Shown here one piece after another: positions 5,201 to 10,983 of a stretch of 10,983 nucleotides of DNA. Made by a program: the position numbers and the translations under genes. The stretch comes from an uncultured Collinsella sp. (lineage in GTDB: Bacteria; Actinomycetota; Coriobacteriia; Coriobacteriales; Coriobacteriaceae), in contig URUI01000066.1 in NCBI GenBank assembly GCA_900551015.1, positions 1 to 10,983 of the forward strand, read 5' to 3'. The notes under the pieces were generated by a model. That model did not search any database. It was not told the origin of the DNA and saw only the letters and a list, made by a program, of their open reading frames with translations. Each line of letters starts with the position of its first letter. The first letter of the stretch is position 1.

Positions 5201-6847
5201 CTATGCTTCATCCTTGCGATAGACGACGCGTCCGTTAAAGATCGTCGTCTCGACTTCGAGATCGCGAAGCGCCATCGGGTTCATTTCAAACGGATTGCCC
5301 GACAGGATGACGATATCGGCAAGCTTGCCGGCGGCAAGGCTGCCCAAACGGCGCTCAAAGCCCTCGACATATGCTGAGCCGAGCGTGTGCGCTTGCAGCG
5401 TCTCGCCGAGCGTCAGGGCATTCTCGCGGAAGTATCCCTCCGCCGGGTGCCCGTCAAACTCACTACGCGTCACCGCAGCATACACGGTATCGATAGGATC
5501 GATTGACATCACCGCAGGCCAGTCAGTACCAAGCCCTAAGTGGATTCCGCCATCGGCCTCTTCCCTATAGCGCCACATGTGGCTCATGCGCTCTTCGCCA
5601 AGAGACTCCTCGTACACGCCCTGCCCAAGGCCTCCGATGGGATGCTGCGGCTGAATCGCAGCATTAATGCCCAGGCGCTTCATGCGAGCAATATCCTCGA
5701 GCTTCAGGTTATCTGTATGCTCGATAGCAAAACGCGCCCCCTTGTTGCCGCACACCTCCTCGGCACGCTCGACGGCATCGATAATCATCGTGGCCGATGC
5801 GTCGCCGATAGCATGGATACGAACATCGAAACCATTCTTGTTGGCCTCGAGCACCATACAGTCAAGCGTCTCCTGGTTGCACGCCGGCTCGCCGCGGAAG
5901 TCCTTTCCCGTGGGGGCGTTAAGATACGGCTCGTGCATGTAGGCCGTGTAGGCCTCGGGGCAGCCGTCCAAAATGTACTTGAGACCCGCCATGCGCACGC
6001 GCTCGCTGTGATGACGCGCACGCAGCGCCTGCGACTCTGCCATCGGAGCATCGAGCGCAGAATAGTAGCTGATGCGCAGCGTGCTCAGGTCCTCGCTCGC
6101 CAGACGGTCATAGATGTCGTACACGCCGGGCGTAGTCACGCCCAAAGGATACATATCACCAATCGAAGTGATGCCGAGCTTGTTGAACTTGCGCATCGAC
6201 TTGAGCAACGACGCATCAAGGTCCGGTTTGTTGAGCACAACATCGAGCAAGATGTTCGTCGCCTGGGGCTCGGACAGAAAGCCATTGGGCTCGCCGTTGT
6301 CAAAGTGGCGGATAAGGCCACCTTCAGGCGTCGGGGTATTGCGGTCGATACCGACCGCCCTGAGCGCGGCAGTATTGCACCACACCACGTGCATTGAAAA
6401 GTCCGAGAGCACGATTGGGCGGTCGATATCGAGCGCATCGAGGCTGCGGCAATCAGGGTCAATCGGGTTTTCCCATGCAGGCGAATACCAACCCTGGCCG
6501 TAAATCCACGGATTGTCAGGGTGTTCGGCAGCAAACTTTGCCACAGCATCCACGCAAGCCTGCTCACTCGGCAGGAACATCAGATCGCAACAGAAGTCTT
6601 CATCCTTCTGGATTGAACCAAGCGCAAAATGCATGTGTGAATCGTTGAATCCGGGCATGACCAGTTTGTTGCCGGCGTCAATAACCTCAGTATCGGGACC
6701 GATAAACGGCTGCACCTTGTCGGGAGAGCCCACGGCCACAATCTCGCTGCCGCGAACTGCAACGCACCCAGCGCGAGGCTCAAGTTCCTCGGCCGTAAAC
6801 AGCGCCGTCGTCTTAAGGACGATATCGGCAGGAACTACCGCCTCCAT
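5201..6847 (-). CDS. Amidohydrolase, YtcJ-like (Amidohydro_3) family
   Basis: Metal-dependent hydrolase of the amidohydrolase superfamily, 548 residues, typical for the YtcJ/Amidohydro_3 branch. It has an N-terminal beta-sandwich half (DIVLKTTALFTAEE, then VRGSEIVAVG) and a TIM barrel. Visible metal-centre residues are: His71/His73 in MPGFNDSHMHF; Lys290 in AGLKYILDG, the position normally carboxylated; His345 in RIHAIGDAS; His377 in AIEHTDNL; and Asp442 in LGLGTDWPAV. The C-terminal half of the sandwich (LAAGKLADIVIL, then TTIFNGRVVY) closes the fold. There is no signal peptide, so it acts in the cytosol. Superfamily members cleave amide, carbamate or ester bonds, and the substrate here is unknown. 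It sits between two paralogous MFS genes, 2 bp after the upstream stop and 5 bp before the next start. ATG 6847 has only a weak Shine-Dalgarno (AAGGA, about 13 bases upstream), which suggests coupling. Confidence 0.93.
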   Translation of the reverse strand: MEAVVPADIVLKTTALFTAEELEPRAGCVAVRGSEIVAVGSPDKVQPFIGPDTEVIDAGNKLVMPGFNDSHMHFALGSIQKDEDFCCDLMFLPSEQACVDAVAKFAAEHPDNPWIYGQGWYSPAWENPIDPDCRSLDALDIDRPIVLSDFSMHVVWCNTAALRAVGIDRNTPTPEGGLIRHFDNGEPNGFLSEPQATNILLDVVLNKPDLDASLLKSMRKFNKLGITSIGDMYPLGVTTPGVYDIYDRLASEDLSTLRISYYSALDAPMAESQALRARHHSERVRMAGLKYILDGCPEAYTAYMHEPYLNAPTGKDFRGEPACNQETLDCMVLEANKNGFDVRIHAIGDASATMIIDAVERAEEVCGNKGARFAIEHTDNLKLEDIARMKRLGINAAIQPQHPIGGLGQGVYEESLGEERMSHMWRYREEADGGIHLGLGTDWPAVMSIDPIDTVYAAVTRSEFDGHPAEGYFRENALTLGETLQAHTLGSAYVEGFERRLGSLAAGKLADIVILSGNPFEMNPMALRDLEVETTIFNGRVVYRKDEA

Positions 6848-6849
6848 GG

Positions 6850-8061
6850 CTACTCACTGTCCTTAGCGACGGCGGCCTGCATGGCCTTGCGACCGAGCTC
6901 GGGCAGGAAGAAAACCGGAACCACGGAAAGCAGGAAGCAGAAACTCTCGAGACCCATGTTCATAGTGTAGTCGGCACCGGCAATGGCAGAGATACCGATA
7001 GGCAGGAAATAGCTCATGAGCAGGGAGATGGTGCCCACGATACCGCCAGCGGAACCGGCATACTTATCACCAATCTCGGGAAGGAGAACAGGCATGGACT
7101 GCATAATCGGGCCGTTGATGGCGGTAAAGAAGCCATTGATGACCAAAATCGTCCACAGAAGGAAGCCGACCGGGGTGTACCACGTCACGAACATCGATAT
7201 GGCACCGATGAGAGTAGTGACGATGAGAAAACCCTTGAATTTGCCAAGCTTATCGCAGAACGCAGGCCCCACGATGCAGCCAAAAAAACTGCCGACAGTA
7301 ACAATTGCGGCCATGAAACCAGCAGTAGCGACGTCTATACCCTTGCCAAGCTGAAGCGCCTGAGGCAGGAAACCGGCATAGGCAGTGGTAGAAGCAAGTC
7401 CAAAACCGACGCCAACGGAGATTAGCCATACGCCAGGACTCTTGATAGCAACCTTGAGGTAGTCGAGCACGGGCTCGGGCTCGGGGAGCGATTGCCCCTC
7501 GGGAACATCCCGGTCAAGCACGATCCAAAGAACCCAGGAGATGGTCATGACGACAGCGGCGACCATATAAGAGTTAAAGACGCTGCCGAACAAGCCAGCA
7601 CAGATCTGAGCGACAACGATGGCAACGCACGAAGCCGCGTAGAACAAGCCCATGGCGAAACCAGTCTGTTCACGGAACCAGGTGCCGAGCACCTTGATGA
7701 GGTTGGCGTTGAGCGCCGAGATTCCCATGCCAATCAGGAACATCGATGCCATCTGCATCGTGAACGAATCGAGCGTAAAGCAGCGGAGAAAACCGCCGGC
7801 AACCGAAATTGCGGTGCAAACCGTGACAACTTTCTTAGAACCGATACGGTCACCAAGGGCACCCAGCGGAATTGAGAAGAAAACGGCGGTAAGCATAGGA
7901 ACGAGGAACAGCATCGAAAAGCCGACGGTATCGATATTGAGCATAGGCATGACCTCGACGGCGAGTGCTGAGACCTGATACTGCATGTAGTTAGCCATAA
8001 AGCACAGCAAGCAAACGACTGAAACAATCGCCCAACGCCATGAAGGAAGCTTCTCTTCCAT
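6850..8061 (-). CDS. MFS transporter (first gene of the operon)
   Basis: Major facilitator superfamily permease with 403 residues and about 12 hydrophobic spans. Motif A reads GALGDRIGSKKVV (about 67-79, Asp71). Other marks are FMANYMQYQVSALA in span 1, FREQTGFAMGLFYAAS near span 5, a charged central loop DRDVPEGQSLPEPEP (about 180-200), GLASTTAYAGFLPQAL in span 7, and LLPEIGDKYAGSAGGIVG before span 11. It is paralogous to the gene at 3996-5195. ATG 8061 follows AAAGGAG (complement of 8067-8073) with five spacer bases, so the start is secure. It is the first gene of the minus-strand operon and is divergent from a LuxR-type regulator. Its product probably moves the amidohydrolase substrate or product across the membrane. 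That role is inferred from context only. Confidence 0.92.
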   Translation of the reverse strand: MEEKLPSWRWAIVSVVCLLCFMANYMQYQVSALAVEVMPMLNIDTVGFSMLFLVPMLTAVFFSIPLGALGDRIGSKKVVTVCTAISVAGGFLRCFTLDSFTMQMASMFLIGMGISALNANLIKVLGTWFREQTGFAMGLFYAASCVAIVVAQICAGLFGSVFNSYMVAAVVMTISWVLWIVLDRDVPEGQSLPEPEPVLDYLKVAIKSPGVWLISVGVGFGLASTTAYAGFLPQALQLGKGIDVATAGFMAAIVTVGSFFGCIVGPAFCDKLGKFKGFLIVTTLIGAISMFVTWYTPVGFLLWTILVINGFFTAINGPIMQSMPVLLPEIGDKYAGSAGGIVGTISLLMSYFLPIGISAIAGADYTMNMGLESFCFLLSVVPVFFLPELGRKAMQAAVAKDSE

Positions 8062-8262
8062 GATGACTCCTTTAATTAGTCGAAGTAATCGAACAGCTTG
8101 GAGAACCGGGCCCTGGCTCTTCGGTGTTCATATTTTGCGATTGGCCCCTTACCGAAACCATTCGGCTTGCGACTTATCATCGTTCGAAAAAAGGAGTAGC
8201 ATCTCTACGCAAATTAACTAAAATACCAGCTAAACCACTACGCAATATCATCGGAGGTCATC
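8062..8262. promoter_or_regulatory. Divergent control region, MFS operon / LuxR-type regulator
   Basis: This 201-bp AT-richer space carries both ribosome-binding sites (AAAGGAG at 8067-8073 complement; ggagg at 8253-8257). It has several repeated short motifs. ctacgcaa occurs at 8205-8212 and 8238-8245, exactly 33 bp apart. ttgcga occurs at 8135-8140 and 8167-8172. ttcgg/ccgaa half-sites lie at 8120-8124, 8152-8156 and 8161-8165, the last two forming ccgaa-acca-ttcgg. These are plausible operator sites for the adjacent LuxR-type protein. A TTCGGT/TATGAA pair with an 18-bp spacer on the minus strand could be the operon promoter, but it is weak. Confidence 0.45.
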
Positions 8263-9045
8263 TTGAGCTTTCTGTCCGATTCCGAATGGCTCTGCTTAAA
8301 CGATCTTGTACTTTCGATTAATTCCATCGACAATGACCGCGAGTTTCGCTCGACCGTCCTCAAAAAGCTGCGTTTTCTCATCCCCTATGAGTCAGCTGCA
8401 TTTTTTCTGAGCGATCTCTCCAAAAATCTTGTGACCACCCCGCAAGAATGGAAAACACGCGTCTTTCTTGACCCCCTTGGTATCGATGTCCCCGCCGGGA
8501 TGCTCGAGCTCTACACCGAAAAGTACTGGCAACAGGACATGATCGTCGCACAGCACAAGCTTACGCGCTCGACGGTGCTGCGGGAGTCCGACCAGCTCAG
8601 CCCCGGCGATATCGACAGCAGCTATATGAAGGATTATCTTGGCGGCCGTCACGTCGTCAACGTCAGCTTCTTTAATGACGAGGGCTTTTTGGGATCGCTC
8701 AATCTCAATCGCAAGAAAGAAGAAGGTGACTTTACCGATCGTGAAGTTCAGATCCTTGAACTCATCGAACCGCACCTCACGAACCGACTATCCAAATGGC
8801 GCGTACGAGCCGACCGCAGTTCGTCGGAGATCGTATTTGCTCACGACTACGATGTCTCGGCACGCGAGATTGATGTGTGTCGTTGCGTGTTATCGGGCAT
8901 GGACAATGCAGCCATCGCCGAAGAGCTCTCCATCAGCACCGGCACCGTTAAAAAGCATCTGGAGAACATCTTTCGAAAAACACAGGTCAACAGCCGCGTT
9001 GGGCTCATGGCGCTCCTTCAGCAGTACACGGCGCTCAAGCAGTAA
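8263..9045 (+). CDS. LuxR-family transcriptional regulator with GAF-like sensor
   Basis: DNA-binding regulator of 260 residues. Residues 1-175 form an alpha/beta sensor region resembling a GAF domain: FRSTVLKKLRFLIPYESAAFF at the start, then GFLGSLNLNRKKEEGDFTDREVQILELIEPHL, a typical final strand and helix. Residues about 195-255 are a LuxR/FixJ helix-turn-helix: VSAREIDVCRCVLSGMDNAAI, AEELSISTGTVKKHLENIFRK, then TQVNSRVGLMALL. There are no membrane spans and no phosphoacceptor receiver domain, so it probably senses a cytosolic ligand. The start is TTG 8263, with ggagg at 8253-8257 five bases upstream; no ATG fits better. It is divergent from the MFS/amidohydrolase operon, which is probably its target, perhaps with self-regulation. 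It converges on the ECF ATPase gene with a 24-bp gap. Confidence 0.92.
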   Translation: MSFLSDSEWLCLNDLVLSINSIDNDREFRSTVLKKLRFLIPYESAAFFLSDLSKNLVTTPQEWKTRVFLDPLGIDVPAGMLELYTEKYWQQDMIVAQHKLTRSTVLRESDQLSPGDIDSSYMKDYLGGRHVVNVSFFNDEGFLGSLNLNRKKEEGDFTDREVQILELIEPHLTNRLSKWRVRADRSSSEIVFAHDYDVSAREIDVCRCVLSGMDNAAIAEELSISTGTVKKHLENIFRKTQVNSRVGLMALLQQYTALKQ

Positions 9046-9058
9046 GTCCGCTCTCGCC

Positions 9059-9074
9059 CGTGAGCCTGCTCACG
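9059..9074. terminator. Possible weak hairpin between convergent genes
   Basis: cgtgag-cctg-ctcacg forms a 6-bp GC-rich stem with a 4-nt loop. It overlaps the stop codon of the fused ATPase (9070-9072) and lies just after the LuxR-type stop (9043-9045). No T-tract follows on either strand, so it is at best a pause or Rho-assisted site. Confidence 0.3.
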
Positions 9075-10713
9075 CCCTATAAAACACGTTGTCGGCAAAG
9101 AAGTCGGCGGGAGGCTCCACGCAGGCGATCTCGCCGTCAAACATCATGGCGATTTCGTCAGCGACCTGCTCGGCAAAGTCCAGGTCGTGCGTAGCCATGA
9201 TGACGGTGCCGCCAGCCTTCGCATGGTCACGCAGGGCGCGGGCGATGGTGCGGCGGCTTTCCAGGTCAAGGCCCTTGGTGGGCTCATCAAGCAACAGCAG
9301 CTCGGGGCCGATCAGCAGCAGCTTTGCCAACGCAAGCAGCTGGCGCTGTCCGCCCGAAAGATCGTATGGGTGGCGCGTCTCCAGGCCGTCCAATCCCAGT
9401 TGCGCCGCACGCTCCCGCGCCAAGTTCTCGTCATATCCGCAGGTCGAGGCCCATTCCATCAGCTCGTCGCGCACCGTCTCGGCAACCAGCAGGGCCTTGG
9501 GGTTCTGCGGCAGCAGCGCAGCCGAGGCCGCCCCGCGCACCATACGGCCACGCTGCAGCTTGGCAGTCTTGGCCAGCACCGAAAGCATCGTCGACTTGCC
9601 GCAGCCGTTTCCGCCCACGACTGCATGCACCGCGCCAGCCGAAAACGACGCATCGAGCCCGCGCAGCACCCAACCGCCAACGCGATCGTAGCGAAACCAG
9701 CCTTCCGACAGGGTGGTAGCCGACCCGCCGTGCATTTTTTGGAGTATTCTGCCTCCATCCGTGCGTGGGAAGGCTTCCGAGCCGTTCTCGAGCGACGTTT
9801 GCGCCACAAATTCGGATGATTTGTCCAATTCCGAGCTTTTTTTCGCGCTCGATACGTCCCCGGGCGGCTCCAGAGAGCCCAAATTGTCCTCACGCCTGCT
9901 GAATACTCCGTTTTTTGCACATCGGACGGCACCCCACCCCAACATGTCGTCGGAAAACAGCGATTCTCGGCGTCCCAAAGAAGCCATATCCGCCACCTCG
10001 CGCACGCGACCGTCCTCAATCCGGTACGCACACGTCGCATACTCGAGCATTGGGCGCGGTTGATGCGTAGCCACAACAACCGTGCAGCCCAACTCACGGT
10101 TCACGCGAAACAGCGCGTGCAGAAAATTTTTCTCGGCAACAGGATCGAGCTGGGACGTGGGCTCGTCGAGCAGCAGCACGCGCGGGCGCAAGGCCAGCAC
10201 GGCCGCCAACGACAGCAGCTGCTTGCGTCCGCCCGAAAGTGTATCGGTATCGCGGTGGAGCCAATCCTCCAGCCCAAAGAAATAGCTGGTCTCGGCTACG
10301 CGACGGCGCATCTCGTCGCGCGACATACCCAGATTTTCCAGGCCAAACGCCATCTCGTGCCACACGGTTTCGCACACGATCTGGTTCTCGGGATCCTGGA
10401 ACACATAGCCCACGCGCTCCGCCGATGCCCGCACGTCCATGTCGGCAACGTTCTCGCCCAGCACGCGCGCATCACCAGTGCGCTCGCCCGCCGGAGCGAT
10501 CTCGGGCTTGAGCAGCGAGAGTAGCGTCGATTTGCCCGACCCAGTACCACCAACCAGCAGTGCAAACGCACCTTGGGGAACAGACCAGTCGAGCTCGTCG
10601 AGTACCGGCGCCTCAGCCCCGGGGTAGGTAAAGCTCAGGCCCCGCACCTCAATCGCAGGCACATCGGAGCCGCACGCCCCGCCCGTTACCGAGCAGTTAT
10701 CCAACCGGGTCAT
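9070..10713 (-). CDS. ecfA: Fused double ATPase of an ECF transporter (EcfA-EcfA')
   Basis: Cytosolic ATP-hydrolysing subunit that powers an energy-coupling-factor vitamin/metal importer. The 547 residues hold two ABC domains on one chain instead of the usual two separate proteins of about 280 each. Domain 1: Walker A GGTGSGKST (55-63), Q-loop FQDPENQ (105-111), signature LSGGRKQ (159-165), Walker B LLLDEP (180-185), H-loop His217. Domain 2: Walker A GGNGCGKST (367-375), Q-loop PQNPK (402-406), signature LSGGQRQ (452-458), Walker B LLLLDEP (472-478), H-loop His509. All catalytic positions look intact. The linker, residues about 265-330, is polar and Ser/Glu-rich, and its DNA is bounded by an inverted repeat (see findings). 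The start ATG 10713 overlaps the EcfT stop as TGATG, so translation is coupled. Its S-component partner is not adjacent inside the window. Confidence 0.93.
   Translation of the reverse strand: MTRLDNCSVTGGACGSDVPAIEVRGLSFTYPGAEAPVLDELDWSVPQGAFALLVGGTGSGKSTLLSLLKPEIAPAGERTGDARVLGENVADMDVRASAERVGYVFQDPENQIVCETVWHEMAFGLENLGMSRDEMRRRVAETSYFFGLEDWLHRDTDTLSGGRKQLLSLAAVLALRPRVLLLDEPTSQLDPVAEKNFLHALFRVNRELGCTVVVATHQPRPMLEYATCAYRIEDGRVREVADMASLGRRESLFSDDMLGWGAVRCAKNGVFSRREDNLGSLEPPGDVSSAKKSSELDKSSEFVAQTSLENGSEAFPRTDGGRILQKMHGGSATTLSEGWFRYDRVGGWVLRGLDASFSAGAVHAVVGGNGCGKSTMLSVLAKTAKLQRGRMVRGAASAALLPQNPKALLVAETVRDELMEWASTCGYDENLARERAAQLGLDGLETRHPYDLSGGQRQLLALAKLLLIGPELLLLDEPTKGLDLESRRTIARALRDHAKAGGTVIMATHDLDFAEQVADEIAMMFDGEIACVEPPADFFADNVFYRA
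9730..9920. repeat. Inverted-repeat-bounded segment inside ecfA linker
   Basis: The left end, gtgcattttttggagtattc (9730-9749), mirrors the right end, gaatactccgttttttgcac (9901-9920). The inner 9 bp (ggagtattc/gaatactcc) and outer ends (gtgca/tgcac) are perfectly complementary, while T-tracts sit between them on the same strand. The 150 bp between them carry two small hairpins: ggct-tccg-agcc at 9772-9783 and ggctc-caga-gagcc at 9866-9879. The segment encodes almost exactly the inter-domain linker of the fused ATPase. It looks like a small palindromic element taken in frame into the gene. Confidence 0.6.
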
Positions 10714-10983
10714 CAGCCAAACCTCTTCTCGTCAATCGCGTGCAGCACACAGGGCAACACCATCCAAGCCGCGTACACAATATAGCCAGGCCACGGCGCC
10801 GGCACCGAAAGCTGCGGGTAAAACGAATACTGCGTCGTCGCGGTCCACGCCACCGCCACCGCGGCAGCACCAAGCAGCGCGAGCCCGACCAGCGCGGCAA
10901 CGTCGCTGCACCCCAGTCGATACCGCGCATACGTCGTACGACGCGTCGCGGCACCCCACCCGCGCGAGCGCATCGCGTCCGCA
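10713..10983 (-). CDS. ecfT: EcfT transmembrane component of ECF transporter, C-terminal part (partial)
   Basis: Only the last 90 or so codons are visible; the gene runs off the right edge and the frame is open there. The peptide enters as ADAMRSRGWG followed by RRTTYARY. This matches the family's coupling helix pattern (A-x-x-x-R-G-[YW]), which contacts the ATPase grooves. After it come a polar LGCSD segment and two hydrophobic spans: VAALVGLALLGAAAVAVAW (about 28-46 of the visible part) and YIVYAAWMVLPCVLHAI near the end. An FYPQLSVP stretch lies between them. The role is to link the S component to the ATPases in the membrane. The stop TGA (10715-10713) overlaps the ATG of the fused ATPase gene, so they form one transcription unit. 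The ATG at 10973 is internal, not the start. Confidence 0.8.
   Translation of the reverse strand, partial: ADAMRSRGWGAATRRTTYARYRLGCSDVAALVGLALLGAAAVAVAWTATTQYSFYPQLSVPAPWPGYIVYAAWMVLPCVLHAIDEKRFG

Noticed and set aside
5540..6397. 285-codon plus-strand open frame opposite the amidohydrolase gene
   Set aside because: It is antisense to a well-supported gene. The protein is rich in His/Arg/Ala in the way a GC-biased complementary frame produces, with no recognisable motif and no Shine-Dalgarno.
9187..9819. 210-codon plus-strand open frame opposite the fused ATPase
   Set aside because: Complementary-frame artefact; both ABC domains on the minus strand are fully conserved.

Overview
The window reads as a stretch of a high-GC, gut-type actinobacterial chromosome. 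The best guess is Coriobacteriia, probably a Collinsella-like organism. That guess rests on four things: the GC-rich coding bias; frequent TTG starts behind strong Shine-Dalgarno sequences; the fused double-ATPase ECF transporter; and an MFS/amidohydrolase operon with a divergent GAF-LuxR regulator. It comes from general knowledge, not from a database match. No tRNA, rRNA, transposase, phage gene or CRISPR array was seen.

Left part (1-2124): housekeeping genes. The N-terminal part of folP (dihydropteroate synthase) runs off the left edge on the minus strand. Upstream of it on the same strand lies a Sir2-type NAD-dependent deacetylase. Divergent from that is exoA/xth (exodeoxyribonuclease III).

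Middle-left (2125-2659): a 535-bp gap between the convergent exoA and ECF S-component genes. It is filled by two diverged, tandem palindromic units. Each has a 'ggggac' box followed by long inverted arms (30 and 32 bp) around a loop of about 100 nt. Both units keep their arms complementary although the arm sequences differ. The first loop holds a textbook bidirectional terminator. This is the most unusual non-coding structure in the window.

Middle (2660-8262): an ECF transporter S component comes first. Next is a four-gene minus-strand cluster, read in the order MFS transporter, YtcJ-like amidohydrolase, second MFS transporter (a paralogue of the first), small membrane protein of unknown function. 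The first three genes are separated by only 2 and 5 bp, so they form a likely operon for uptake or exchange and hydrolysis of an amide- or ester-type compound. A GAF-LuxR regulator is transcribed divergently (8263-9045) and is the obvious candidate regulator. The 201-bp space between them holds repeated short motifs.

Right part (9070-10983): a fused two-domain ECF ATPase (EcfA-EcfA'), coupled by a TGATG overlap to the C-terminal part of an EcfT transmembrane protein that runs off the right edge. The linker between the two ATPase domains is encoded by a stretch bounded by an inverted repeat. It looks like a small mobile palindrome that was inserted in frame and kept. The stand-alone S component at 2660-3358 could be a client of this energizing module, but the window does not prove this.
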